DNA of 64,000 nucleotides from Cloacibacillus evryensis DSM 19522 (GCF_000585335.1 NZ_KK073872.1:1229183-1293182); one strand, 5' to 3'. Counted from the stretch's first letter, positions 36,609-45,772 are shown. Notes: generated by a model not told the origin, from the sequence alone. Made by a program: numbers and translations.

Positions 36609-37556
36609 ATGTTTGAAAATAACCCCGTAACAAAACTGCTGAAAATTAAATATCCCATCATCCAGGGCGGAATGGCCTGGGTCGCGGACGCGGACCTCGC
36701 CGCGGCTGTCAGCAACGGCGGCGGCTTGGGAATAATCGCGGCGGCGAACATGCCCCCAGAACTCCTGGAACGGCAGATAATAAAGATCCGCACTCTGACC
36801 GACAAGCCCTTCGGGCTCAACATAATGCTGATGTCGCCTACGGCCGACGACGCGCTTGAACTTGCCGCCAGGCATAACGTTCCCGTCGTCACTACGGGGG
36901 CGGGGCTGCCGGGCAAAGTGCTGGAAAAGCTCAAACCGCTCGGCACGACGGTCATTCCGGTCGTAGCCTCCGTTTCGCACGCTGAGCGTATCGCCAAACA
37001 GGGCGCCGACGCCGTTATCGCCGAGGGCACCGAAGCCGGCGGGCATATCGGCGAGATCACGACGATGAACCTCGTCCCGCAGATCGTTGACGCGGTGGAT
37101 ATCCCCGTGATCGCCGCCGGCGGCATCGCCGACGGACGGGGCGCGGCGGCGGCGTTCGTGCTGGGTGCCTCCGGCGTCCAGGTGGGGACGCGCTTTGTCT
37201 GCGCCGAAGAGTGCAACGTCCACATCAACTATAAGCAGAAGATAGTCAAGGCCAACGACCGCGCGACGGCGGTGACGGGCCGTTCGCTCGGGCATCCCGT
37301 GCGCGCGATAAAAAATAAATTCATCAAGCAGTACGAAGAGCTTGAAAAAAGGGGCGCGCCGGCGGAGGAGCTCGAGGCTCTCGGCGCCGGAAAACTGCGC
37401 CTCGCCGTCGTCGAGGGAGACACCGAGATGGGCTCCCTGATGTCCGGACAGTCCGCGGGACTTGTCCGCGCCATAGAGCCGGCGGCCGTCATTATTGAGA
37501 GCATCGTCTCTCAGATGAACAACATCTTTTCAGAAATGACGAGGTATAGCAGATGA
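36609..37556 (+). CDS. fabK: Enoyl-ACP reductase II (FMN, FabK type)
   Basis: A 315-residue NPD-like FMN protein: YPIIQGGMAWVADADLAAAVSNGGGLGIIAA at the N-terminus, AEGTEAGGHIGEI and IPVIAAGGIADGRGAAAAFVLGASGVQVGTRF. FabK is the NADH/FMN-dependent replacement for FabI, reducing enoyl-ACP. Its presence inside the fab operon, and the absence of FabI here, identify it over nitronate monooxygenase. Overlaps fabD by 4 bp. Confidence 0.95.
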   Translation: MFENNPVTKLLKIKYPIIQGGMAWVADADLAAAVSNGGGLGIIAAANMPPELLERQIIKIRTLTDKPFGLNIMLMSPTADDALELAARHNVPVVTTGAGLPGKVLEKLKPLGTTVIPVVASVSHAERIAKQGADAVIAEGTEAGGHIGEITTMNLVPQIVDAVDIPVIAAGGIADGRGAAAAFVLGASGVQVGTRFVCAEECNVHINYKQKIVKANDRATAVTGRSLGHPVRAIKNKFIKQYEELEKRGAPAEELEALGAGKLRLAVVEGDTEMGSLMSGQSAGLVRAIEPAAVIIESIVSQMNNIFSEMTRYSR

Positions 37557-38506
37557 AATATGCGATGATATTTCCCGGACAGGGCGCTCAGCGCCCGGGG
37601 ATGGGAAAAGACATCTACGACCGTTACGTCTCGGCGAAGAGGATCTTTGACGAGGCCGACGAGGCTCTGGGATTCTCATTGAGCGACATAATATTCAACG
37701 GCACCCCGGAGGAGCTGGCCCATACGAAAATAACCCAGCCGGCCATCCTCACCGTCAGCGTCGCTATGCTCCGGGCGCTTGAACAGGAACTGGGGACCGC
37801 GGTGGAACCTGCCTGCATGGCGGGGCACAGCCTCGGCGAATACACGGCCCTTGTCGCCGCCGGGTCCCTGTCGCTGACAGACGGCGTGCGCCTTGTCCAT
37901 AAACGCGGCGGCCTCATGCAGGATGCCGTTCCGCTCGGAATGGGCTCGATGGCGGCGATAATAGGGATCGAACTCTCAGACGTCAGCGCGATCTGCGCCG
38001 AGGCGGCGCAGGGCGAGGTCTGCCAGGCGGCGAATATCAATTCCCCGACGCAGATCGTCATCTCCGGACACGCGGGAGCGGTTGCCCGCGCGGTCGCCCT
38101 CATCGAACAGAAATACACCGCCAAGGTCGTGCCGCTGAGAGTGAGCGCCCCCTTCCACTGCGACCTTATGCGGCCGGTGGCGGACAGGCTGAAAGAGGCA
38201 TTCAAAAGCATCGAATGGCATGAGCCTAAGTTCCCCATCATCGCGAACGCCAACGCCCGTCCGGTACAGAAGATCCCCGCCGTGCGCGAGGCCCTTTACA
38301 ACCAGACCTTCTCGCCGGTCATGTGGTCGCAGTCGGTCCTCGAGATGGAGAACGAGGGCGTCGAGGGTTACATCGAGCTCGGCCCCGGCAGCGTCCTCTC
38401 CGGGCTTGTGAGAAAAATATGCAAAGGCAAACGCCCATATGCCGTTTCGAACTCGGATGAGCTCATGGCGGCCGCCGAATATCTGCGAGGCGCGAACAAT
38501 GGATAA
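37553..38506 (+). CDS. fabD: Malonyl-CoA:ACP transacylase
   Basis: A 317-residue acyltransferase: FPGQGAQRPGMG at the N-terminus, the nucleophile in GHSLGEYTALVAAG (about residue 92) and the catalytic His in VSAPFHCDLM. The ELGPGSVLSGLVRK C-terminus is typical. Provides malonyl-ACP for elongation. Overlaps fabG by 8 bp. Confidence 0.97.
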   Translation: MKYAMIFPGQGAQRPGMGKDIYDRYVSAKRIFDEADEALGFSLSDIIFNGTPEELAHTKITQPAILTVSVAMLRALEQELGTAVEPACMAGHSLGEYTALVAAGSLSLTDGVRLVHKRGGLMQDAVPLGMGSMAAIIGIELSDVSAICAEAAQGEVCQAANINSPTQIVISGHAGAVARAVALIEQKYTAKVVPLRVSAPFHCDLMRPVADRLKEAFKSIEWHEPKFPIIANANARPVQKIPAVREALYNQTFSPVMWSQSVLEMENEGVEGYIELGPGSVLSGLVRKICKGKRPYAVSNSDELMAAAEYLRGANNG

Positions 38507-39236
38507 GAGGATCGCGCTGGTGACCGGAGCGGGCCGCGGCATAGGCCGCGCCATCGCCCTTGAACTCGCGAAGGACGGCTGCGCGGTGGCCGTAAATTAC
38601 AGCCGCTCCGAAGGCCCCGCAAACGAAGTCGCGGCGGAGATAAGGGCGATGGGAGGCGAGGCGGTGGCAGTCAAAGCCAATGTTAGCGACGCCGCCGAGG
38701 TGAAGGAGATGTTCAAGCTCGTAGCGGAACAGCTCGGAGCCGTGAACATCCTCGTCTGCAATGCGGGCATCACGAAAGACAACCTTCTCATGCGCATGAA
38801 AGAATCCGAATGGGACGACGTCATAGACACGGACCTGAGTTCGCTCTTCTATTGCGCCAAAGAGGCGGTGCGCCCGATGCTCAAAGGCCGCTGGGGCCGC
38901 ATCATCGCCATCACCTCGGTAAACGCGCTGCGAGGCGGCGCGGGGCAGTGCAACTACGCGGCGGCAAAGGCCGGCATGATCGGATTCATAAAGAGCCTCG
39001 CGCGCGAAGTCGCGGCGAAGGGGATCACCGCCAACGCGATCGCGCCGGGCTTCATCGAAACAGACATGACGGCCGTGCTCTCGGATGAGCTCAAAGGAAA
39101 ATTCGTCGAATCGATACCGGCGGGCCGCGCGGGAACGCCGCGGGACGTGGCCGGAGCCGCGGTCTTCCTTGCTTCGGAAAACGCGTCTTATATACAGGGA
39201 CAGGTCATCGCGGTTGACGGCGGCATCACAATGTAG
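38499..39236 (+). CDS. fabG: 3-oxoacyl-ACP reductase
   Basis: A 245-residue short-chain dehydrogenase: TGAGRGIGRAIALEL NADP motif, NAGITKDNLLMRM, the catalytic Ser in ITSVNALRG and the Y-x3-K in NYAAAKAG. C-terminal GQVIAVDGGITM is typical of FabG. The start at 38499 (MDKRIALVTG) is within fabD; the longer frame is rejected. Confidence 0.97.
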   Translation: MDKRIALVTGAGRGIGRAIALELAKDGCAVAVNYSRSEGPANEVAAEIRAMGGEAVAVKANVSDAAEVKEMFKLVAEQLGAVNILVCNAGITKDNLLMRMKESEWDDVIDTDLSSLFYCAKEAVRPMLKGRWGRIIAITSVNALRGGAGQCNYAAAKAGMIGFIKSLAREVAAKGITANAIAPGFIETDMTAVLSDELKGKFVESIPAGRAGTPRDVAGAAVFLASENASYIQGQVIAVDGGITM

Positions 39237-39319
39237 TAAAACGGTTATAAAGTCGGATACAGGCTTTTGACATAAACAAAAAATCAAATTACGAACAATC
39301 GTAAAGGAGAGACATAACA

Positions 39320-39571
39320 ATGAAAATGGAAGAAGTACAGAGCAAGCTGAAGGAAATAGTCATGGACCGCCTCAACGCGGAAGAGGATCAGATCAAGCCG
39401 GAAGCCTCATTTGTTGAGGACCTCGGCGCGGATTCGCTCGACATCGTCGAGCTCATCATGGGCATCGAAGAAGAATTCGACATCGAGATCCCCGACGAGG
39501 ACGCCGAAAAGCTGACGACCGTCGGCGAGGCGATGGAATACGTTAAGACGAAGCTCGCGGTCGAAGACTAA
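39320..39571 (+). CDS. acpP: Acyl carrier protein
   Basis: An 83-residue acidic protein with the phosphopantetheine attachment motif [14 protein letters not shown] (Ser about residue 40) and a helical ACP pattern throughout. AAGGAGAG lies upstream. It carries growing acyl chains for the surrounding Fab enzymes. Confidence 0.98.
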   Translation: MKMEEVQSKLKEIVMDRLNAEEDQIKPEASFVEDLGADSLDIVELIMGIEEEFDIEIPDEDAEKLTTVGEAMEYVKTKLAVED

Positions 39572-39626
39572 GAAATGCGTTGGGGGACTGCCGCTGCGGT
39601 CCCCCCTCTTACACAGGAGGGAGCCT

Positions 39627-40883
39627 ATGACGCCAATGAACAACAGAAGAGTGGTAATCACAGGTTGCGGTGCTGTTACCCCAATCGGAATCGGGAAAGA
39701 AGAATTCTGGAACGCCCTTGAGCGCGGGGAAAACGGCGCGGATTTCATCACACAATTCGATACAGCCCAGCACACCACAAAAATCGCCGCCGAAGTAAAA
39801 AATTTCAATCCTGAAAACTGGCTTGATAAAAAAGAGGCGCGCCGCACAGACCGCGTCATACACTTCGCGGCCGCTGCCGCGGACCTGGCGGTAAAAGACG
39901 CGGCGCTTGACATAGAAAAACTTGACAGCAACATGTTCGGCGTTTACGTAGGAAGCGGAGAGGGCGGCATCCACACGCTTGAAGACAACGCGCTGGTCCT
40001 CTATGAAAAAGGCCCCAACAGGATCAGCCCGTTCATGGTGCCGATGATGATCACTAACATGCCCGCCGCCTACATAGCTATCCGCGTCGGCGCGAAGGGG
40101 CCGAACATGGCCGTCGTGACCGCCTGCGCGAGTTCGATAAACAGCATGGGCGAGGCATACAACTGCATAGTGCGCGGAGACGCGGACGTAATGCTCACCG
40201 GAGGCGCGGAAGCCGCCGTGTCGCCGCTTGCCACGGCCGGATTCGCCTCGCTCAAGGCGCTCTCAAACAGGAACGACGACCCTAAACACGCCTCGCGTCC
40301 CTTCGACTCCGGGCGCGACGGCTTTGTGATCGGCGAGGGCGCGGGAATACTGGTATTCGAAGAATACGGGCACGCCAAAGCCCGCGGCGCGCACATATAC
40401 GCCGAGGTCGTAGGCTACGGCCTCTCATGCGACGCGCACCATATCACAGCTCCCGATCCGGACGGCGACGGGGCCTGCCGCGCGATGGCGATGGCCGTCA
40501 AAAAGGCCGGCTGGCAGCCCGAGGAAATCGACCTCATAAACGCGCACGGCACATCGACGCCGCTCAACGATAAAATGGAAACGATGGCGATAAAGCGCCT
40601 GATGGGCGAAGAGGCGGCGAAAAAAGTCCTCGTGCATTCCACCAAATCGATGGTGGGGCACGCCCTCGGCGCCGCGGGAGCGATCGAGACGATCGCGACG
40701 CTTCTCGCCGTTGAAAAGGGGATCGTGCACCCGACGATAAACCAGATAACTCCCGATCCCGAATGCGGCCTTAACACCGTCCCCAATAAGGCGGTAAAGG
40801 CAAAGGTCGACCGGGCCATCATAAATAACTTCGGCTTCGGCGGACACAACGGCGTACTTGCCATCCAGAGCTGCAAAGACTGA
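39627..40883 (+). CDS. fabF: 3-oxoacyl-ACP synthase II
   Basis: A 418-residue condensing enzyme: the catalytic Cys is in VTACASSINSMGEA (about residue 168), the two His are in NAHGTSTPLND and KSMVGHALGAAGAIE, and NNFGFGGHNGVLA ends the chain. It elongates acyl-ACP with malonyl-ACP. Starts at ATG 39627 with GGAGGGAG upstream. rnc follows after 2 bp. Confidence 0.97.
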   Translation: MTPMNNRRVVITGCGAVTPIGIGKEEFWNALERGENGADFITQFDTAQHTTKIAAEVKNFNPENWLDKKEARRTDRVIHFAAAAADLAVKDAALDIEKLDSNMFGVYVGSGEGGIHTLEDNALVLYEKGPNRISPFMVPMMITNMPAAYIAIRVGAKGPNMAVVTACASSINSMGEAYNCIVRGDADVMLTGGAEAAVSPLATAGFASLKALSNRNDDPKHASRPFDSGRDGFVIGEGAGILVFEEYGHAKARGAHIYAEVVGYGLSCDAHHITAPDPDGDGACRAMAMAVKKAGWQPEEIDLINAHGTSTPLNDKMETMAIKRLMGEEAAKKVLVHSTKSMVGHALGAAGAIETIATLLAVEKGIVHPTINQITPDPECGLNTVPNKAVKAKVDRAIINNFGFGGHNGVLAIQSCKD

Positions 40884-40885
40884 TA

Positions 40886-41578
40886 ATGAAGACGGACAAA
40901 GGGCGCGAAGAACTTCTTCGCGCCTTTCAAAAAAAACTGCGCTACCAATTCAATGACACGGAACTTCTCCAGGAGGCGCTGACCCACTCGTCATACGCCA
41001 ATGAGAACGGCGTGAAATTCAATGAACGGCTGGAATTTCTGGGCGACGCCGTTCTGGAACTCGTCACCTCCGACAAACTTTTCTCCTCATACCCGGACTA
41101 CGACGAGGGCCAGCTCACCAGGCTCCGCGCCAGGATAGTCTGCAAAAACAGCCTGAGCCTCTGGGCCTCTGAGATGGGGCTCAAAAACCTCATCAGAATA
41201 GGCAAAAGCCTGGTGAAATCAGGACCGACCGACTCCGTCGCCGCCGACTGCGTGGAGGCGCTCTTCGGCGCGATATTCCTTGACGGCGGGTTCCCGAATG
41301 CGGTCGAAGCGGTCTCGAACTTTCTTGACACCAAGCCCGAGATATCGGGGGCGGCGGTCATAAAAGACCCCAAGACCGAGCTGCAGGAATACTTCCAGCG
41401 GCAGGGGATGGATGTGCCATGCTACGAGACGATGGAACGCACCGGGCCGGAACACGCGTTAAACTTCAAAGTAAGGCTCGCTATGGGAAACAAAATACTG
41501 GCCGAAGCCTGGGGCGCGTCGACCAAAGAGGCCGAATTCAAAGCCGCGGAAGAGGCGCTGAAAAAGATACGCGCGTGA
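40886..41578 (+). CDS. rnc: Ribonuclease III
   Basis: A 230-residue dsRNA endonuclease. The catalytic signature NERLEFLGDAVLEL (about residue 45) and second acidic site ADCVEALFGAIFLDGG are present, and the C-terminal dsRNA-binding domain covers DPKTELQEYFQRQG ... AAEEALKKI. Processes rRNA precursors and structured RNAs. Standard placement after fabF/acpP. Confidence 0.97.
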   Translation: MKTDKGREELLRAFQKKLRYQFNDTELLQEALTHSSYANENGVKFNERLEFLGDAVLELVTSDKLFSSYPDYDEGQLTRLRARIVCKNSLSLWASEMGLKNLIRIGKSLVKSGPTDSVAADCVEALFGAIFLDGGFPNAVEAVSNFLDTKPEISGAAVIKDPKTELQEYFQRQGMDVPCYETMERTGPEHALNFKVRLAMGNKILAEAWGASTKEAEFKAAEEALKKIRA

Positions 41579-42180
41579 ACCCCTTCCCGTCATGCCGGCG
41601 ATCAGCGGGAGCTAAAAATACTTCAGGCAGAGACCGCGGTTTCGTGATCGTCACGGTACTCATATTAGGCGGCGTGCTCCTGACCTTCGCGGCGCTCGCC
41701 CTCCAGACCGCGAGGGCGATGTTCGACGAAGACACTGCCGCCGCCGGGCGGCTGAGAATCGAAAACGCCGCCGCCCAAGCCTCGGCGCTGGCCGAAGAGT
41801 GGTTTCGAGTCAGCATAAAAGACCTCGCCAAAGAAAATACCTTCGCCCTTTCAGCCGAACCGCAGGACGATCCCACGATAGAACTTTCCCCTGGATTTTT
41901 TCAGATAATGACCGAGGAATACCGCAGCTGCGGATTCTCCTGCCAAACAATAGACCTTCACTACACCGACAAATTCGCTGCCTCCGCCGACAAACTGCGT
42001 ATCCCGCGCATCCCGCCCGTTGAATTGCCGGACGGTTCCATTGAGAGAGCCTACATACAAAAGGTCGCCGTTACCCCAAATGAAAACAAAAACGCCGCCT
42101 ACACCCACACAAAAAGCCTGAGAGCGATAAAAGACGCTTCGGGCGATATCCGCTGCGTCGTAGTCGGCGTGACGGACTAA
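41575..42180 (+). CDS. PilX-like minor pilin/pilus assembly protein
   Basis: A 201-residue protein. Start GTG 41575 overlaps the rnc stop (GTGA); the longer frame runs inside rnc. After about 23 residues comes RGFVIVTVLILGGVLLTFAALALQTARAM, a single hydrophobic helix that strongly resembles the PilX N-terminal domain of type IV pilus proteins (R-G-x-x-L/I-V-x-x-L-I-L). There is no Glu at +5 after Gly-Phe. The rest is soluble, with two close cysteines (RSCGFSCQT). It lies far from the pilC-pilA genes of this window, at the end of the fatty-acid operon. Function inferred from the N-terminus only. Confidence 0.65.
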   Translation: MNPFPSCRRSAGAKNTSGRDRGFVIVTVLILGGVLLTFAALALQTARAMFDEDTAAAGRLRIENAAAQASALAEEWFRVSIKDLAKENTFALSAEPQDDPTIELSPGFFQIMTEEYRSCGFSCQTIDLHYTDKFAASADKLRIPRIPPVELPDGSIERAYIQKVAVTPNENKNAAYTHTKSLRAIKDASGDIRCVVVGVTD

Positions 42181-42372
42181 ACGCGTTATCCGTCCCGATA
42201 ACTTACAAACCGTGCCCGTATAAAAAACACTTAAAGATCAAAAACAAACAAATCAGGGCGAATGCGTGAACAGCGATTTGCCAAATTGAAAGTGAACGGT
42301 AAACAGCGATTTAGCGGGCATCCACAAAAAGCCGTTTGTCGATATTCAACGATTTTGGTTTAGATTTTGCCC

Positions 42373-42569
42373 TTGCCTCCCTCGCCGAGGGAGGTGGCCC
42401 GAAGGGCCGGAAGGAGTTTTGACCTTGGGTTGTGCTTTGCTCTTGATCTTATCATCTTCCGCTTCTTCCGCGGCTGTCGCCGCGGGCTCCGTTCGGCGCG
42501 AAAACCGCGCGCCAAACGGAGCAACACTCCTTCCGTCATGACGCGGAAAAACACCGCGTCATGCCACCT
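42373..42569. repeat. Interspersed hairpin-rich repeat, copy 2 (IS110 insertion target)
   Basis: A composite copy. A left part has GCCTCCCTCGCCGAGGGAGG and CCGGAAGGAG in forward sense. The right part (about 42440-42569) has the same blocks inverted: TCTTCCGCGGC, the 42500-42530 palindrome and ACACTCCTTCCG, ending GCCACCT. The sequence resumes beyond the IS at 45557 (CCCTCGGCGAGGGAGGC), so the IS110 element splits this repeat. The 190 bp between 42181 and 42372 show nothing I recognise. Confidence 0.75.
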
Positions 42570-42583
42570 CGTATAATAAGTGC

Positions 42584-42765
42584 AGTCGTTGAAGGACAGG
42601 GAAAACTCAAGAGCAATCCTGTACAATAAACGACTAACGCTGTGGACCGGTTGTGCCACGTACCGCACGACGGTTTGAGGGAGGATCCGGCCACGGCTTT
42701 TTGCTTGAATGGTGATGAGTCAGATACTGCGCGACAGTTTATATCTATCGAGGTTCCATATGCAA
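42584..42765 (+). ncRNA. Candidate bridge RNA of the IS110 element
   Basis: Three consecutive stem-loops follow the TATAAT at 42572-42577. First, a 5' stem-loop (AGTCGTT/AACGACT, 42584-42635). Second, a long stem (42639-42650 with 42687-42697) holds an internal loop. One side of that loop has TGCCAC (42654-42659), identical to the left flank of the insertion site; the other has GAGGGAGG (42677-42684), the reverse complement of CCTCCCTC at the site. Third, a loop has AGTCAG (42718-42723), identical to the element's right end next to its core, and CGAG (42749-42752), complementary to CTCG at the left junction. Order and guide logic match the target- and donor-binding loops of IS621 bridge RNA. 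The 3' end is uncertain. Confidence 0.65.
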
Positions 42766-42813
42766 AAAGACCGTGGGTTACAGCGTATCTTAATTGAGAA
42801 AGATGGTTTTATT

Positions 42814-43996
42814 ATGATCTATGTCGGCATCGACATCGCTAAGAATAAGCACGACTGTGTTATTCTCAGCGATCACGCTACTTGCCTTCGTCCTTGCTTC
42901 TCTTTGAAAAACAACTCTCAAGGCTTTGCTCTGCTAATTAATGCCATCAAAGAGGCTTGTGGCGGTGATTTCAATCATGGAGAAGTGAAAGCAGGGCTTG
43001 AAGCTACCGGACACTACGCTCACAACATAGTGGCTTTTCTAAACTCTAACGGTATTGATACCACAATATTCAATCCTTTTCTGGTAAATCAATATCGTAA
43101 ATCACGTTCCCTGCGCAAGACAAAAACCGATAAGGCTGATGCCATGCTCATCGCTGAGCTTTTGATATCGACGGCCGCAAACCCTGCAACTTCATCTTAC
43201 CACAATCAGGAAATGAAAACACTATGCAGGTATCGTTTTAGTCTCGTAAAACAGCGCAGCAAGCTCAAAGCTGACATGTCACGCTATGTCGACCTCTTAT
43301 TCCCAGAACTTGGTTCTCTAGGCTTAAACCCCACTTCCTCCTCCGTCATGGCTATGTTAAAAGAACTTCCCGGTGCATCATATATTTCTATTTGTAATAT
43401 CTCCCAGCTCACAGATACCCTCTCAAGCAGCTCTCGTGGAAGGTATGGAAAAGAAACGGCTGAACAGGTTAAAGCAATGGCGAAAGAATCCATCGCCACG
43501 GCCAATAAAGCGTTTGTCATACATAATGTCGGATACAATAGAGCAGATCTGCCTGCTAAACAAACGTATTGCAAAAATAGACGGTGAACTGAAAAACGAG
43601 GTTGAAAAATCTGGGACAAAACTTACCTCTATACCTGGAATAGGCTTTTGTATAGCTTCCGTGATATTAGCGGAAATAGGGGATATCAACCTCTTCTCAT
43701 CTGCAGACAAACTTCAGGCATTCGCGGGACTCGACCCATCCACATTCCAGTCAGGAAACTTCACGGCAAGCCACACCCACATGGTAAAACGCGGCTCTGC
43801 ATATCTGCGATGGGCGATCATGCAGGGTGCTCGCTTATGTTCTCTCAACAATCTAAAGTACAAACAATATTTGGACAAAAAAATAAAGGAAGGCAAACAC
43901 TACAATTCGGCTTTAGGACACCTATCTAAAAAACTGATAAGATTGATATTCCATTTACTGAAAGAAAATGAAGAATATGATCCAAAAGTAGCTTAG
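42814..43996 (+). pseudogene. IS110-family transposase (DEDD recombinase), frameshifted
   Basis: The N-terminal part (MIYVGIDIAKNKHDCVIL, then GLEATGHYAHNIVAFL and KTDKADAMLIAELL) has the DEDD catalytic domain acids. The C-terminal Transposase_20 part (LTSIPGIGFCIASVILAEIGDINLFSSADKLQAFAGLDPSTFQSG, with the RGSAYLRWAI serine-region) is in another frame. The shift lies near 43530-43545, after AKESIATANKAF. Restored, the protein would be about 390 residues. It may be one mutation away from activity. Confidence 0.9.
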
Positions 43997-44015
43997 CCGT
44001 AAAAAACAAGAACGG

Positions 44016-44032
44016 GACTAGAGATAAAACAT
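44016..44032. repeat. Left 17-bp direct repeat (target duplication) of the nested IS
   Basis: GACTAGAGATAAAACAT, identical to 45435-45451. The pair flanks the IS1202-like element exactly. Confidence 0.85.
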
Positions 44033-45434
44033 GTCAATAGCCAGAGAAAAAGTCACCCCAAATGGTCAAAGAAAATGTCACTATTCCTTTGAATTATGGC
44101 ATCATCCTTGGTAGTCACATTTGTAGATCTGCCCCGCCAGGGGTGGTCTGAAGCAGGTTTGTGTGGTGACACAACACCTGCTTTTTCTTTGAATCACTAT
44201 GGGTCGCTTTTTTCGGCATCTCCACCTGTTTCATCAATATAGCCCTGTCGTTACGCATGATGTATATCTCTCCTTTAACGGTCTGTCTAACTTCAACGGT
44301 GCTTCCTGGAGTCATGTATATACTGCCGTCAACCGGAATATATATCCGACTGTTGTAAGATATAGTGTTTCCGCCGCCTATCTTTCTTTCACAGCGCAGA
44401 ACAAAGACCAGATCCAGATCAATTCTCTTGTCGAATTTGAGATACACAGAGTTTTCTACTTTTGGTTCAACGGAAAATCTGGCGTTGTAATCATCCAGAA
44501 AGAGTGGGAGGAAGCTATTAGCCTCTTCAATGTTCCTGATTCCATTGAGCCTGAGTTCCGCCGCAAGCCTGTCCTGAAAAGTATTCCACAGCCGTTCTAT
44601 ACGTCCTTTAGCCTGGGGCGTATTGGCAAATATCTGCTTTATGCCTAAATCATTCAGTGCATGGCCAAAATTCGACAGGTGAATTGATACGCCTTTCAAT
44701 TCGTCTTCGAGGGTCAGCTCCTTAGGAGACTTGAATTTTCGTGTGCCTGTCGCTGTAAATATAAAGGGGCAGTCCATAATCCCTTATACCCATCTTTATA
44801 GCCTCCGCATATCCGACAAAACATTCACTCTCTATGAAGAATGCACCGGTAACAATACCTGCGGCATCGTCCATAAAAGCATGCAGGGTTGCTACTATCT
44901 CCATCTTTGCCAAACCACTTATGGCTGCTCGCGTCTGTCTGCCATAACATGCCGGACGATTCCTTCCTTTGCCTCGGACGATGTGCTTTGGGCTTTTATT
45001 TACCGACCTCTTACTCCTTATTCCCTCCAACTTCAGAATACGAGACACCGACGACCGGCTGATACTGATACATTCCCTTTCATTAAGATGTTCGGTAAAA
45101 TGAGAGATATTAAAGTCATAATACCTTTCCTTAAAAAGACTCACTACCTCCCCTCTGATCTCATCGGTAATCGCATGGACGGGATTCCTACCACGATTAC
45201 CGTGAACCAACCCTTGTGCTCCTTCCTGTAAAAACTTCTTCTTGATTCTGATAAACTGCCTGACGCAAACACCGAGCAGCTCAGACGCATCTTTGTTAGT
45301 CAATCCTCCTGATAATGCGATACTCAACACCTCAACGCGCCTTACTTCCTTCTTCGTCATTGTCACTAGCTCCTGGCTCATAGTGACATTTTCTCAGATC
45401 TGTTATGGAGTGACTTTATCTCTGAGCAATAACA
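44033..45434 (-). mobile_element. IS1202-like (ISNCY) insertion sequence inside the IS110 element
   Basis: Length 1402 bp, flanked by perfect 17-bp direct repeats. The ends carry related inverted repeats: AGAGAAAAAGTCACCCCA and AGAAAATGTCACTAT on the left match AGAGATAAAGTCACTCCA and AGAAAATGTCACTAT read inward from the right. The transposase type and the unusually long target duplication both fit the IS1202 family. It interrupts the right end of the IS110 element. Confidence 0.85.
44115..45381 (-). pseudogene. IS1202-like DDE transposase, multiple frameshifts
   Basis: The N-terminal helix-turn-helix (LSIALSGGLTNKDASELLGVCVRQFIRIKKKF) and the helical region to about residue 130 are intact. 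Near 44950-44900 the family segment MLWQTDASSHKWFGKDGD, with the first catalytic Asp, is readable only in another frame. The reading then returns to the first frame at TLHAFMDDAAG. After YSDRHTK (second Asp) another shift occurs near 44740, and the C-terminal part with KGRIERLWNTFQDR (catalytic Glu) continues from the frame of 44777. At least three frameshifts, so inactive. Confidence 0.87.
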
Positions 45435-45451
45435 GACTAGAGATAAAACAT
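45435..45451. repeat. Right 17-bp direct repeat (target duplication) of the nested IS
   Basis: GACTAGAGATAAAACAT, identical to 44016-44032. The motif AGAGATAAA also resembles the IS ends. Confidence 0.85.
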
Positions 45452-45553
45452 TGCCTTTACAGAGGCTTAGTATTACTTTGATAGTATCTGCTGTTTACAA
45501 TTATAGATACTTTCTCTTTTTTTTTGTTTAAGGGCTTGACTTAATATAGTCAG

Positions 45554-45714
45554 TCTCCCTCGGCGAGGGAGGCTTTAAAAGCATAAATCGTAAAAAATGT
45601 GCGGCTGCCACCTCTGGTGTGCCTACCAGCCGATTCGCACAAATCAGAAAAACTCTGATTTGGCTCCCTAGCCGCCTCGCCGAGGGAGGCTTTTAAAGCG
45701 TAAATCCCAGTTTA
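45554..45714. repeat. Interspersed hairpin-rich repeat, copy 3
   Basis: Begins with the right half of the repeat split by the IS110 element (CCCTCGGCGAGGGAGGC) and continues with TTTAAAAGCATAAATCG. It then holds an inverted copy of the module in copy 1 (CACCAGAGGTGG, CAGCCGA, AAATCAGAAAAACTCTGATTT). It ends with GCCGAGGGAGGCTTTTAAAGCG. No coding potential. Confidence 0.78.
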
Positions 45715-45772
45715 CCTTTCCTCTTCGATTTATCCTACTATTAGTAAAGATAGTAAAGGCAAATTACATGGT

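Larger units (their letters stand above)
42570..45556 (+). mobile_element. IS110-family element, interrupted by a nested IS
   Basis: The boundaries are deduced by joining the flanks: GCCACCT from the left and CCCTCGGCGAGG from the right rebuild the interspersed repeat seen elsewhere. A CT dinucleotide (42568-42569 and 45555-45556) is shared as core, as for IS621. There are no terminal inverted repeats, normal for IS110. Without the nested IS (44033-45451) the element is about 1.57 kb. It carries a frameshifted DEDD recombinase gene and, upstream of it, a structured non-coding region. Its right end has TTGACT (45536-45541) and its left end TATAAT (42572-42577); if circularised they would be 17 bp apart. 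Confidence 0.85.

Noticed and set aside
42373..42569. Integron attC sites as an explanation of the hairpin repeats
   Set aside because: The modules have paired arms but lack the RYYYAAC and GTTRRRY core sites and are not linked to gene cassettes or an integron integrase.
42814..45381. Selenocysteine or programmed frameshifting to explain the broken transposases
   Set aside because: The breaks are simple frame changes at unremarkable sequence; no slippery heptamer or SECIS-like hairpin was seen, and the IS1202-like gene has at least three breaks.
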